From SAR116 cluster bacterium AG-426-A06 (lineage in GTDB: Bacteria; Pseudomonadota; Alphaproteobacteria; Puniceispirillales; Marisalimonadaceae), in contig QCNM01000005.1 of assembly GCA_003210115.1 (NCBI GenBank), positions 1 through 40,886 of the forward strand: DNA of 40,886 bases, in the 5' to 3' direction. Made by a program: the position numbers and the translations under genes. The first letter of the stretch is position 1. Each line of letters opens with the position of its first letter. Under the pieces are notes generated by a model. It did no database searches and was not told the origin of the DNA. It was given only the letters and a program-made list of their open reading frames with translations. This document shows, piece by piece, positions 1 to 8,528 of the stretch.

Positions 1-2287
1 GGAAAATTTCAAAATATTAAAAGAAATTGAACAAAAGGTCTTATGGTTATCTTGTTGGATGATACATAATGCTAATCATATTAGAGAAAATTTTGATGGA
101 ATTAAAGTTGGAGGCCATCAAGCAAGTTGCGCCTCAATGGTTTCCATGATGGTTTCTCTATACTTTGGTGTCTTAAAACCCGAAGATAGGGTTGCTGTAA
201 AACCCCATGCAAGTCCAGTATTTCATGCAATACAATATCTGGCAGGATTACAAAAATTAGAGAAAATACAAAATTTTAGAGGCTTTAATGGTGCACAATC
301 CTATCCGTCTAGAACTAAAGATATGGATGATGTAGACATCTCCACGGGTTCAGTTGGTCTTGGTGTTGCAATGACAAGTTTTCTTTCTCTAACTCAAGAC
401 TATATTAGAAAGAAAAAATTTAACAAATATCAAAACAAGGGAAAGATGATTGCATTAGTTGGTGATGCAGAACTTGATGAAGGTAACATATATGAGTGTC
501 TGCAAGAAGGATGGAAACATGATTTAAGAAATGTTTGGTGGATTATAGATTATAATAGACAATCTTTAGATGGTGTAGTTCACGAGGGATTATGGGAAAA
601 GATTGATTCTGTTTTTAAATCTTTTGGTTGGAATGTTGTTGTAATAAAATATGGTGAGTTACAACTAAATGCATTTAATGAACCAGGTGGAGAAAAATTA
701 AAAGAATGGATAGATAATTGTCCTAATCAACTTTATTCTGCATTAATTTTTGAGGGTGGTATAGCGATCAAAGAAAGAATATTAGATGATATTGGTGATC
801 AAGGAAATATCTCTAAACTTCTTGATAGTCGTACCGATGATGAATTTTTAGAATTGATGACAAATCTAGGAGGGCATTGTATTAAATCACTAAAAAATGC
901 TTTTGATACAATCAAGGATGATAAACCTACTGCATTTTTAGCTTATACAATTAAGGGATGGGGTACACCTCTTGCAGGTCATAAAGATAATCATGCCGGC
1001 TTAATGACAAAATCTCAGATGAATGATTTTAAATCTAAAATGAAAATTAATGAAGGTGAAGAATGGAATGATTTTTCAAAAGATAATAAAGAAATTCATA
1101 ATTTTATAATAAATAATTCATTTCAAAAAGCTGGATTTAGAAGATTTAAATCTGAAAAAGTTTCTGTAGACAAATTAAAACCACTTAATGAGACCAAAAG
1201 CTCTACGCAAAATGCATTTGGAAAATTATTAGATCTGTACTCAAGGTTAAATAGTGAATTTTCTAATAGAATATTAACAACATCTCCTGATGTTTCTGTG
1301 TCTACTAATTTAGGACCTTGGGTAAATAGAGTTGGATTATTTAGTAGAGAAGAAAGTCAAGATACATTTAAAAAGAGACAAATTCCATCTGTTCAAAAAT
1401 GGGAATTTTCTCCTGAAGGTCAGCATGTGGAACTAGGTATAGCTGAAATGAATTTATTCTTAATGTTAAGTTCAGCTGGTTTATCACATGAATTTTTTGG
1501 TGAAAGATTATTTCCAATAGGAACAGTTTATGACCCATTCATATCTAGAGGTTTAGACGCATTGAATTATGCATGTTATCAAAACGCTAGATTTTTGTTA
1601 GTGGCAACACCATCTGGTATCACCCTAGCACCTGAAGGTGGTGCACATCAATCTGTAGGAACACCATTAATTGGAATAGGTCAACCTGGCTTAATTAGTT
1701 ATGAACCCGCATTTGTAGATGAATTAGAAGTGATTTTAGATCATAGTTTTAATTATTTGCAGGATGAAAAAAATGGAGGGTCAGTTTATTTAAGATTAAG
1801 TACAAAATCTTTAGATCAACCAAATAGAAATTTAAGTCACGAAGAGATTGAAAATGTCGTCAAAGGTGGTTACTGGTTAAGGGAACCTGGACGCAGTCCA
1901 AAATTTATTATTGCTTATCAAGGAGTAGTTGCTGAAGAAGTCATTAGAGCATCAATTGTGTTGGGAGAAAAAGAAAGAGATTTCGGAATTTTATCAATAA
2001 CATCATCAGATCTTTTATTTTCAGATTGGAAAAAATCTTATGATAATAAAAATAATTCAAATCATCTATCTCATATTGAAAATTTATTTAAAGGTTTACC
2101 AAGTGATTGCAATATAATTACTCTTATAGATGGTCATCCTTTGACTTTATCATGGTTATCTGGTGTAAATGGAAACCCCTTAAAATCACTAGGTGTAGAT
2201 GAATTTGGACAAACTGGAAATTCATTTGAACTATACGAGCATTTTGGGATTGATAGTAGAACTCTTGTAGAAACTGCCATTAAATAG
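1..2287 (+). CDS. Transketolase / homodimeric PDH-E1-like ThDP enzyme (5' partial)
   Basis: Thiamine-diphosphate enzyme that would transfer two-carbon units or decarboxylate a 2-oxoacid. The ThDP motif is GDAELDEGN followed by WWIIDYNRQSLDG, which resembles AceE-type homodimeric pyruvate dehydrogenase E1 (LDG after the motif) more than classical transketolase. The conserved N-terminal stretch KVGGHQAS...KPHASPVFHAIQYL and a C-terminal pyrimidine-binding half (EGQHVELGIAEMN) are present. The ORF track starts at ATG 59, but the frame is open to base 1 (ENFKILKEIEQKVLWLSCW...), and this matches the family N-terminus, so the gene is cut by the window edge; about 761 residues are visible. E. coli AceE is about 890 aa, so this is the shorter form seen in alphaproteobacteria. 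No E2/E3 subunits lie in the window, so a PDH-complex role is unproven. It probably heads, or is part of, the nitrile hydratase operon. Family confidence is high, substrate unknown. Confidence 0.85.
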   Translation, partial: ENFKILKEIEQKVLWLSCWMIHNANHIRENFDGIKVGGHQASCASMVSMMVSLYFGVLKPEDRVAVKPHASPVFHAIQYLAGLQKLEKIQNFRGFNGAQSYPSRTKDMDDVDISTGSVGLGVAMTSFLSLTQDYIRKKKFNKYQNKGKMIALVGDAELDEGNIYECLQEGWKHDLRNVWWIIDYNRQSLDGVVHEGLWEKIDSVFKSFGWNVVVIKYGELQLNAFNEPGGEKLKEWIDNCPNQLYSALIFEGGIAIKERILDDIGDQGNISKLLDSRTDDEFLELMTNLGGHCIKSLKNAFDTIKDDKPTAFLAYTIKGWGTPLAGHKDNHAGLMTKSQMNDFKSKMKINEGEEWNDFSKDNKEIHNFIINNSFQKAGFRRFKSEKVSVDKLKPLNETKSSTQNAFGKLLDLYSRLNSEFSNRILTTSPDVSVSTNLGPWVNRVGLFSREESQDTFKKRQIPSVQKWEFSPEGQHVELGIAEMNLFLMLSSAGLSHEFFGERLFPIGTVYDPFISRGLDALNYACYQNARFLLVATPSGITLAPEGGAHQSVGTPLIGIGQPGLISYEPAFVDELEVILDHSFNYLQDEKNGGSVYLRLSTKSLDQPNRNLSHEEIENVVKGGYWLREPGRSPKFIIAYQGVVAEEVIRASIVLGEKERDFGILSITSSDLLFSDWKKSYDNKNNSNHLSHIENLFKGLPSDCNIITLIDGHPLTLSWLSGVNGNPLKSLGVDEFGQTGNSFELYEHFGIDSRTLVETAIK

Positions 2288-2331
2288 ATTATTTGATAGT
2301 ATCTTATTAAATGATTTGATAGATTTTATAT

Positions 2332-2336
2332 GGAGG
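2332..2336 (+). promoter_or_regulatory. Shine-Dalgarno that sets the adh1 start
   Basis: GGAGG lies 5 nt before ATG 2342. The ORF-track start at 2330 overlaps this GGAGG itself and so cannot use it. The [10 protein letters not shown] start at 2342 is therefore preferred. Confidence 0.75.
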
Positions 2337-2341
2337 AAGTT

Positions 2342-3385
2342 ATGAGATCTTATCAAGTAACAGAATTTGGAAAACCATTAGAGTTAAAAGAATATGAAAA
2401 TCCAATACCAAAAGGAACAGAGGTATTAATAAGAATTATTGCCTGTGGTGTTTGTCATAGCGATATTCACTTAACTGATGGATTTTTTGATCTAGGGAAT
2501 GGAAAAAGAATTACTCTTGCCGATAGAGGAACAAAACTACCATTCACACCTGGCCATGAAATTACAGGTGAAGTTCTTTCAATTGGAGAAGATGTTAAAG
2601 ATATAAGTATTGGTGACAAAGGAATAGTTTTTCCTTGGATAGGTTGCCAAGAATGCAATGCTTGTAAAGAAAATAATGAAACATTATGTGAGGCGCCAAA
2701 ATATTTGGGTGCAAGATTAAATGGAGGATATTCAAGTCATATTATAATTCCTCATGAAAGATATCTTGTGTCATACGGCAAAATAGATCCAGCTCAAGCA
2801 GCACCATATGCATGTTCTGGACTAACATCATACAGTGCTTTAAAAAAAATTCCAAAAACCAAAAAAGATGAATTTATAGTTTTAATAGGAGCTGGTGGTG
2901 TAGGAACAAATGGTATATTACTATTACCACATATTCATGATGCAAAAATAATAGTTGTTGATACAGATCCAGTTAAGAGAGAAAATGCTAGAAGCAATGG
3001 AGCTAAACATTGTTTGTCTCCAGAAGAAATGCATGAAAACTTAAATGATTTTAATGGAAAAATTGCTGGAGTAATAGATTTCGTTGGAAATGAAAAAACT
3101 GCAAATTTAGCTCTATCAATTGTCAAAAAAGGTGGAACATTTGTAATTGTAGGATTATATGGTGGTTCTTTGTCAATTTCATTACCTCTTATTCCTATGA
3201 GATCAATCAACATTAAAGGTTCTTATGTTGGAGAATTGAGAGAGCTCAAAGAATTAGTTGAATTAATAAATTCAAAAAATGTAGGATTAATTAAAGTTAC
3301 TAAGCAGGATCTTAATACAGCAAATGATGCTATGAAAAAACTTAGAAATGGAGATGTAGATGGAAGAATTGTTTTGGAGCCATAA
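2342..3385 (+). CDS. Zinc-dependent alcohol dehydrogenase (MDR family)
   Basis: Cytosolic NAD(P)-dependent, zinc-containing medium-chain alcohol dehydrogenase of 347 aa from the preferred start. Catalytic zinc ligands are visible as C38 (CGVCHSD) and H72 (PGHE). The structural zinc knuckle is C102-x2-C105-x2-C108-x7-C116. The Rossmann motif GAGGVG is followed by an acidic residue in VVDTD, which favours NAD+ over NADP+. It sits 2 nt before nthA and so is almost certainly co-transcribed with nitrile hydratase. A second, divergent ADH closes the same operon, suggesting that an alcohol or aldehyde is processed next to the nitrile substrate. The substrate cannot be read from the sequence. Confidence 0.88.
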   Translation: MRSYQVTEFGKPLELKEYENPIPKGTEVLIRIIACGVCHSDIHLTDGFFDLGNGKRITLADRGTKLPFTPGHEITGEVLSIGEDVKDISIGDKGIVFPWIGCQECNACKENNETLCEAPKYLGARLNGGYSSHIIIPHERYLVSYGKIDPAQAAPYACSGLTSYSALKKIPKTKKDEFIVLIGAGGVGTNGILLLPHIHDAKIIVVDTDPVKRENARSNGAKHCLSPEEMHENLNDFNGKIAGVIDFVGNEKTANLALSIVKKGGTFVIVGLYGGSLSISLPLIPMRSINIKGSYVGELRELKELVELINSKNVGLIKVTKQDLNTANDAMKKLRNGDVDGRIVLEP

Positions 3386-3387
3386 TC

Positions 3388-4038
3388 ATGTCTGATAAAA
3401 AAAATGTAGAACATAATTACGATGATCACAACCACCACAACCATCATGATCATAGCTTATTACCCGAAGAGCCAGAATTAAGAGTTAAAGCTATTGAAAC
3501 CCTTTTGCTAAATAAAGGCATTATAAACTCTGATACAGTTAATGAATTAATCGATACTTATGAAAATAAGATTGGACCAAGAAACGGTGCTAAAGTAGTT
3601 GCAAAGGCTTGGGTTGATCCAGAGTATAAAAAAAGGCTTTTAAAAAATGCTACTAAAGCAATTGAAGAACTTAGTTATACAGGAAGGCAAGGAGAACACA
3701 TGGTTGTTGTTGAAAATACGCCAGAGGTTCATAACGTTGTGGTTTGTACATTATGTAGTTGTTATCCATGGCCTGTATTGGGTATTCCACCAACATGGTA
3801 TAAGTCTGATGAGTATAGATCTAGAACAGTAAGAGAGCCGAGAAAGGTTTTACAAGAATTTGGTTTAGAATTAGATTTAAATACACAAATAAAAGTCTGG
3901 GATTCAACTTCAGAAATGAGATATTTAGTTTTGCCAATGAGACCAGTTGGAACAGAACACTTATCTGAAAATGAACTTGAAAGTCTTGTTACTCGTAACT
4001 CAATGATTGGAACTGGATTACCGGAGATGCCAAAGTGA
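3388..4038 (+). CDS. nthA: Nitrile hydratase alpha subunit, cobalt type
   Basis: Alpha subunit of nitrile hydratase, which hydrates nitriles to amides in the cytosol as an alpha/beta heterodimer or tetramer. The metal-claw motif [12 protein letters not shown] is intact (C120, C123, C125). Threonine after the first Cys is the known marker of cobalt-type rather than iron-type (CSLCSC) enzymes. The conserved C-terminal blocks [10 protein letters not shown] and [13 protein letters not shown] are present. Its 216 aa is near the family norm, with one oddity: the first 22 residues contain seven histidines, most of them in [11 protein letters not shown]. Start ATG 3388 lies 2 nt after adh1. nthB starts inside the stop codon (GTGA), consistent with translational coupling. 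Post-translational oxidation of two claw cysteines is expected from family knowledge. No amidase is seen nearby. Confidence 0.96.
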   Translation: MSDKKNVEHNYDDHNHHNHHDHSLLPEEPELRVKAIETLLLNKGIINSDTVNELIDTYENKIGPRNGAKVVAKAWVDPEYKKRLLKNATKAIEELSYTGRQGEHMVVVENTPEVHNVVVCTLCSCYPWPVLGIPPTWYKSDEYRSRTVREPRKVLQEFGLELDLNTQIKVWDSTSEMRYLVLPMRPVGTEHLSENELESLVTRNSMIGTGLPEMPK

Positions 4039-4754
4039 CTAGAATACATGATATGGGAGGAAGATTTGGGGATGGTCCAATACCGTTAAAAAAAATTGAT
4101 GGTAAGGTGGTTGATGATGAACCTGCATTTAAAACAGATTGGCATGCAAAGGCTTTTGCTATTACAGTTGCATCTGCATCAGTTGGAAAGTGGAGTATAG
4201 ATAAAGGTAGATTTTTTAGAGAGTCACTTCCTCCAAAAGATTATGCAAAATTTGATTATTATGAAAAATGGTCTTCTGCATTAATTAACCTTTTGGTGGA
4301 AAGAGGGTTAATAAATAGAGAAGATTTAATTGATATTACAAAAAAGGCAAAGGAAAATAATTTAAAAGTTAGCCAAGTTACTGATGAGCATCAGGATGTG
4401 TTAAAAGCAAAAGATGTTGCGATCACCTTAGGTAGAGGTGGTCCTTCAGCAAGAGAGGTACTCCATTCTCCAAAGTTTAGGGTTGGTCAAGAAGTAAGAA
4501 CAATAAATTACAGTCCTAACAAAAATATAATTGGAGGACATACAAGGCTACCCATTTATGCCAGAGGAAAAAAAGGAACGGTTATTTTACATCATAAAGG
4601 TCATGTTTTGCCAGATGCTAGTGCTCATGATTTAGGAGACTCTCCAGAACATCTTTACACTGTTGAATTTTTATCTACTGAATTATGGGGTGAAAAAGAT
4701 GGTAATCAAAAGGATACCATATGTATTGATTTATGGGAAAGTTACTTAATATGA
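4035..4754 (+). CDS. nthB: Nitrile hydratase beta subunit
   Basis: Beta subunit (239 aa) that completes the active site of nitrile hydratase. The N-terminus [12 protein letters not shown] is the family hallmark. The helical N-terminal half ([19 protein letters not shown]) and the SH3-like C-terminal half (FRVGQEVR...[15 protein letters not shown]) are both present in one chain, unlike thiocyanate hydrolase, where they are split. The Arg in [10 protein letters not shown] is in the region that contacts the oxidised claw cysteines of alpha. Translation starts at GTG 4035, which overlaps the nthA stop as GTGA. The downstream accessory gene in turn overlaps this stop as ATGA, so the three genes form a coupled unit. 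Confidence 0.95.
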   Translation: MTRIHDMGGRFGDGPIPLKKIDGKVVDDEPAFKTDWHAKAFAITVASASVGKWSIDKGRFFRESLPPKDYAKFDYYEKWSSALINLLVERGLINREDLIDITKKAKENNLKVSQVTDEHQDVLKAKDVAITLGRGGPSAREVLHSPKFRVGQEVRTINYSPNKNIIGGHTRLPIYARGKKGTVILHHKGHVLPDASAHDLGDSPEHLYTVEFLSTELWGEKDGNQKDTICIDLWESYLI

Positions 4755-5071
4755 TAAATCAAAATGATTTTGACTTTAAATCATTTGAAAAACCATGGCA
4801 TAGTCAAATTTTTGCTATATCGGTCTCTTTATCTGAAAATAAAGTTTTTGAATGGAGTGAGTTTTCAAAAGCACTAGCTGATCAAATTAAGATAGATAAG
4901 ACGGAAAAACAAAATGGTAGTGATGATTATTTTTTTTCATGGATAAAAGCACTAGAAAACTTAATAATTAAAAAAGATATTGTGGATCAATCTAACTTAA
5001 ATATGACTAAACAAAAATGGAAAGACGCTTTTTTAACTACTCCACATGGTCACCCTGTAAAAATAAATTAA
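4751..5071 (+). CDS. Nitrile hydratase accessory protein (cobalt activator, P14K-like)
   Basis: Small protein (106 aa) related to the N-terminal half of the beta subunit. In characterised cobalt-type systems such proteins (P14K/NhlE/activator) chaperone alpha during cobalt insertion and cysteine oxidation. Family features seen are FEKPWHSQIFAISVSL near the N-terminus, WIKALENLI in the middle, and the terminal TPHGHPV signature. The ORF track starts at 4733, but ATG 4751 overlaps the nthB stop as ATGA and yields the expected N-terminus, so it is preferred. Its presence supports the cobalt assignment made from CTLCSC in nthA. Confidence 0.88.
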   Translation: MINQNDFDFKSFEKPWHSQIFAISVSLSENKVFEWSEFSKALADQIKIDKTEKQNGSDDYFFSWIKALENLIIKKDIVDQSNLNMTKQKWKDAFLTTPHGHPVKIN

Positions 5072-5085
5072 AAGAAGAGGTAATA

Positions 5086-6219
5086 ATGACAATTAAATGT
5101 AAGGCTGCAGTAATTAGAAAAAATGACTGTGACAAACCATATGCAAACAGTAAGCCCTTGTCTATCGAAGAAATTTCAATTGATAATCCTAGAGATAATG
5201 AAGTTCTTGTCAAAGTAAAAGGTGCAGGACTTTGTCATTCTGATTTGTCTGTAATTAATGGCTCTAGAATAATGCCACTTCCTCTTGTGATTGGTCATGA
5301 AGGGTCAGGAGAAGTCGTAGAAACTGGAAATGCAATCAACGATGTTAAAGTTGGTGATCATGTTGTGTTTCAATTTTCACCTAGTTGTGGAAGATGTAGA
5401 AGGTGTCTTGAGGGAAGGCCACAGGTTTGTGAATTAGCAGCAGCTACAAAAGGAAAAGGTGAATTAATGTCTGGTGGTAGTAGATTAAAATCTTTAAATG
5501 GTGAAAGATTAAATCATCACACTGGTATTTCTTGTATGTCTGAGTATGCAGTAGTTGATAGAGGATCTGTTGTGGTAATTGAAAAGTCAATTTCTTTAGA
5601 TGATGCTGCATTATTTGGTTGCGCTGTTATGACAGGAGTTGGTGCTGTAATAAATACTGCAAGAATAAGAGGCGGTGATTCGGTTGCAATATTGGGGTTA
5701 GGTGGAGTTGGTTTAAATGGAATTATGGGTGCAAAGCTTGGTGGAGCAGAAACAATTATAGGAATAGATATTGATGAAACAAAATTTTCAAAAGCAAAAG
5801 AATTAGGTGCTACTCATTGTATGAACCCACAAAACGAAAATTTTGTTGAAGAAGTGATAGATACAACTAATGGAGGAGTTGATTTTGCAATTGATCTTGC
5901 AGGCGTCATGTCCGCAATGGATTCTGCTTATAAAATAATTAGATATGGTGGTGCAGTTGTCACAGCTGGATTAACTCCAGTTAATACTCAATTCAGTTTT
6001 AATCATAGTGATTTAGTAGCTCAAGAAAAATCTATATTAGGAAGTTATATGGGGTCATGTGTTCCTATTAGAGATGTACCCAGATTTTTAAATTTATTCA
6101 AGCAAGGAAGATTACCGGTAGATAAATTAATTGATGATAAAATAGGCTTTGATCAATTAAATGAAGGTTTTGATAAATTAGATTCTGGTAAAGTTGTTAG
6201 GCAAATACTTGTACCATAA
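5086..6219 (+). CDS. Zinc-dependent alcohol dehydrogenase, class III-like MDR
   Basis: Second zinc alcohol dehydrogenase of the operon, 377 aa from ATG 5086, which has AAGAGG upstream. The ORF-track start at 5017 adds residues that only re-read the accessory gene in another frame. Ligands are C50 (GLCHSD), H71 (GHEGSG) and the structural site C101-x2-C104-x2-C107-x7-C115. The Rossmann motif is LGLGGVGLNG with IGIDID downstream (NAD-type). Its length and the insertion after the zinc knuckle resemble class III (glutathione-dependent formaldehyde dehydrogenase-like) members rather than the first ADH of this operon. Substrate unknown. It is the last gene of the plus-strand run and converges on the hydroxylase gene 4 nt away. 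Confidence 0.87.
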   Translation: MTIKCKAAVIRKNDCDKPYANSKPLSIEEISIDNPRDNEVLVKVKGAGLCHSDLSVINGSRIMPLPLVIGHEGSGEVVETGNAINDVKVGDHVVFQFSPSCGRCRRCLEGRPQVCELAAATKGKGELMSGGSRLKSLNGERLNHHTGISCMSEYAVVDRGSVVVIEKSISLDDAALFGCAVMTGVGAVINTARIRGGDSVAILGLGGVGLNGIMGAKLGGAETIIGIDIDETKFSKAKELGATHCMNPQNENFVEEVIDTTNGGVDFAIDLAGVMSAMDSAYKIIRYGGAVVTAGLTPVNTQFSFNHSDLVAQEKSILGSYMGSCVPIRDVPRFLNLFKQGRLPVDKLIDDKIGFDQLNEGFDKLDSGKVVRQILVP

Positions 6220-6223
6220 GAGT

Positions 6224-7018
6224 TTATATCATTTTCCAGTTTTTATAAAAAATACCGCGAGATTTTTTTAAAAGGAACCCTACAGAATTCAATAATGACA
6301 TTATAACGAAGTTTGAATAACTAGGTCTTACAATATCAATAAAAGCACAATATCTCAGATTATCCTCTTCATTAAAACTTTGATGAATTAAAGTATCATC
6401 AAAAATAAATAAAGGGTTATTTTTCCAAATATTTATCGTGCCATCAGCTTCAATATAAGATCCATTTTTTTTAACTTTGTTAAAATTGTATAGTAATCTA
6501 TAGGTCAATCTTAATGGTCCAAAATGTCTTGAAGTTGATGTTTTTTCTCTAAATAAAGAGACACCTATAGTTTTTACGTATTTAAAATCTTTTGAAAAAT
6601 CATCAATACTTTCATCTAAATTTTTTCCATACCATTTATAAAATAACATTGTTCTGTTATCTTCACTTTGACTAAATCTTTTTTCAATTTTCTTTTTATT
6701 TTGATCAAATAACTTTTTAACTGTGTTAATTTCATTTTGAAATTCATCAGGAAAATTTTCAATTTTGAAAGAATGGAGATTTCTATGAGAGATTAAGTCT
6801 GCAAATAAATTAAGAGGAGATATAAGAAATGTTAATATACCTTTGCCAATGAAGTATTCTTTGATTAATTTTAACTCCATTGTTTTGTGTCGTGATACAT
6901 CAATTAAACCGCAGATAATCCAAAAAGGAATTAATGCAAAGATGCCAATAATTGAATTAAACAAGATAAATGAAAAAATTAATATTAAAAGTAAAAAAAA
7001 TTTCAGTGCAATATACAT
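6224..7018 (-). CDS. AspH/LpxO-type 2-oxoglutarate-dependent hydroxylase, membrane-anchored
   Basis: Predicted Fe(II)/2-oxoglutarate dioxygenase of the aspartyl/asparaginyl beta-hydroxylase family, 264 aa. Residues 4-40 form one or two hydrophobic helices that would anchor it to the inner membrane, as in the lipid A hydroxylase LpxO. The catalytic core aligns by eye with AspH. H165 in RHFGPLRL matches the first iron His, H212 in FIFDDTLIHQSF the second, and R222 in NLRYC the 2OG-binding Arg. As in AspH there is no Asp between the two His ligands. Membrane anchoring points to a lipid substrate (lipid A or an ornithine-type lipid) rather than a protein, but that is inference. It is encoded alone, converging with adh2. 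Confidence 0.75.
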   Translation of the reverse strand: MYIALKFFLLLILIFSFILFNSIIGIFALIPFWIICGLIDVSRHKTMELKLIKEYFIGKGILTFLISPLNLFADLISHRNLHSFKIENFPDEFQNEINTVKKLFDQNKKKIEKRFSQSEDNRTMLFYKWYGKNLDESIDDFSKDFKYVKTIGVSLFREKTSTSRHFGPLRLTYRLLYNFNKVKKNGSYIEADGTINIWKNNPLFIFDDTLIHQSFNEEDNLRYCAFIDIVRPSYSNFVIMSLLNSVGFLLKKSRGIFYKNWKMI

Positions 7019-7039
7019 TTTAAAAAATAATTAGTTATT

Positions 7040-7071
7040 TTATCTTAATAATCATTTATCTTAATAATTAT
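7040..7071. repeat. Tandem 16-bp direct repeat upstream of yajQ
   Basis: Two head-to-tail copies of TTATCTTAATAATYAT at 7040-7055 and 7056-7071 differ at one position. They sit in the divergent gap between the hydroxylase gene and yajQ and overlap the putative yajQ promoter. They could be a paired regulator site or simple AT-rich slippage. Confidence 0.5.
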
Positions 7072-7074
7072 AAT
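7045..7074 (+). promoter_or_regulatory. Candidate promoter of yajQ
   Basis: A perfect TATAAT (7069-7074) is preceded at 18 nt by TTAATA (7045-7050, 4 of 6 to consensus). The predicted transcript start falls just before the AAGGAG Shine-Dalgarno sequence, which lies 6 nt before the yajQ ATG. In AT-rich DNA such matches arise by chance, so this is tentative. Confidence 0.35.
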
Positions 7075-7091
7075 ATTTCAAGGAGTTACTT

Positions 7092-7577
7092 ATGCCAAGT
7101 TTTGATATAGTTAGTAAAGTTGATTCACCTTCTGTTGATAATGGTGTAAATGGTGTAACTAAAGAAATTACCACCAGATACGATTTTAAAGGTAGTTCTT
7201 GTCGAATTGAAAGAAATGGAGATGAAATTACTATAAACGCTGATGATGAATTAAAAAGAAAACAAATGGAAGATCTATTAATAACTCATTTAACTAGAAA
7301 AGGAATTGATACTAATTGTCTAGAGTTTCAAAAAGCTGAAGCTTCATCTGGCAATACAATTAGACAAAAAGTTATTGTAAAGCAGGGAATAGACAGAGAA
7401 ATTGCTCAAAAAATTATTAAGGAGATCAAAAGCTCTAAAACGAAAGTACAAGCATCTATTCAAGGTGATGAACTAAGAATTTCTGGAAAAAAAAAAGATG
7501 ATTTACAATCTACTATTCAACTGGTAAAAAATATGTCAATTAAATTTCCATTACAATATGTAAATTTTAGAGATTAA
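7092..7577 (+). CDS. yajQ: YajQ family nucleotide-binding protein
   Basis: Full-length (161 aa) YajQ protein, a cytosolic two-domain RRM-like fold. In some bacteria it is a cyclic-di-GMP-binding effector; in others it binds nucleotides or RNA. The diagnostic N-terminus MPSFDIVSKVD, the TRYDFKGS motif and the C-terminal FPLQYVNFRD are present. A strong AAGGAG Shine-Dalgarno sequence precedes ATG 7092. The stop overlaps the 3' end of the convergent hydrolase gene by 4 nt. No diguanylate cyclase is seen in this window, so the ligand in this organism is open. Confidence 0.95.
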   Translation: MPSFDIVSKVDSPSVDNGVNGVTKEITTRYDFKGSSCRIERNGDEITINADDELKRKQMEDLLITHLTRKGIDTNCLEFQKAEASSGNTIRQKVIVKQGIDREIAQKIIKEIKSSKTKVQASIQGDELRISGKKKDDLQSTIQLVKNMSIKFPLQYVNFRD

Positions 7578-8452
7578 TTGATTATTATTTCAGCTCTACC
7601 ATCTCTTTTTTTCCAAGATTTATTTTCAATTGATTGATAGAAGCTTGCTAATTGTTGATTAAATAAAGCAGGCTCTTCAAGATTAATAGTATGGCCTGTT
7701 TTTGGAACAACAAAGAGTCCAGAAGTTGAAATAGTTCTTTTTAAGTAAACTCCAACTTCTATGCACATATCATCTTCATCACCATTAATAATCAAAGTTG
7801 GAGTTTCAATTTTCGCAATTTCATCAGTTAGATCATATAAATTTGGACGTTTACTTTGAACACCCAAAAGTGTATTTGCTGAACCTGTTTGGTCATGAGC
7901 GATTAACATATCATTAAACTTTTTCCAGCCATTATAGTCTTTATTTTGAAATTGAACCCTTGAAGGTCCAAGCGCATATTCTGATCCCACAATTTTCATT
8001 CCTCTATTCAAAATATCCTTTGCTGTATTTTCTGAGACTATGGAAAAACCTTCATCATTTTGACTATTTTTTGGCTTTGCACCATATCCACAACCGGCAA
8101 TACAAAGACTTAAAGCTAGATTAGGACAGTTGATACCAAAATGAAGTGTTGCAAATCCACCCATTGATAAACCAACTATATGAGCCTTTTTAAGATCTAG
8201 ACCTTCTACTATATCTCTAATATCTTGCCATGCTCTTTCTTGACTATACATATTGATATCATTAGGTACATCTGATGGTGTATATCCGCGAGCTGAATAA
8301 GATATACAAGTGAAGTTTCTTGAAAAAAAATTAATCTGTGGCTCCCAACTTCTATTATCACCAGCAAATTCATGAACAAAAATTATAGGTATACCTGATC
8401 CAGTTTTTTCATAATATAAATTTATTCCATCTGATGTTTTTAAATATGGCAT
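7574..8452 (-). CDS. Alpha/beta hydrolase
   Basis: Cytosolic alpha/beta-hydrolase-fold protein of 292 aa. Visible elements are the oxyanion-hole region FVHEFAGDNRSW (HE replacing the common HG), the nucleophile elbow GLSMGGFA, the acid NGDEDD and the catalytic His in TGHTINLEEP. The preferred start is ATG 8452, with GGAGG 5 nt upstream on the minus strand. The ORF-track start at 8506 adds a hydrophobic leader with no ribosome-binding support. Substrate is not predictable; it resembles ester or lactone hydrolases. It is divergent from modB. Confidence 0.85.
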   Translation of the reverse strand: MPYLKTSDGINLYYEKTGSGIPIIFVHEFAGDNRSWEPQINFFSRNFTCISYSARGYTPSDVPNDINMYSQERAWQDIRDIVEGLDLKKAHIVGLSMGGFATLHFGINCPNLALSLCIAGCGYGAKPKNSQNDEGFSIVSENTAKDILNRGMKIVGSEYALGPSRVQFQNKDYNGWKKFNDMLIAHDQTGSANTLLGVQSKRPNLYDLTDEIAKIETPTLIINGDEDDMCIEVGVYLKRTISTSGLFVVPKTGHTINLEEPALFNQQLASFYQSIENKSWKKRDGRAEIIIN

Positions 8453-8528
8453 ATTTACCTCCAATATTAGAATTATAGTTGAAAAAAATTGGATTGAAAG
8501 CCACAATAAATTGAAAAAAATAACTATT

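Noticed and set aside
2467-3453. Minus-strand ORFs of 63, 92 and 76 aa over the first alcohol dehydrogenase and nthA
   Set aside because: They lie wholly opposite strongly conserved genes, have no recognisable motifs or ribosome-binding sites, and reflect AT-rich shadow frames.
3388-5071. Thiocyanate hydrolase instead of nitrile hydratase
   Set aside because: Thiocyanate hydrolase splits the beta subunit into two separate chains; here beta is one 239-aa chain and the extra small gene ends in the activator signature TPHGHPV.
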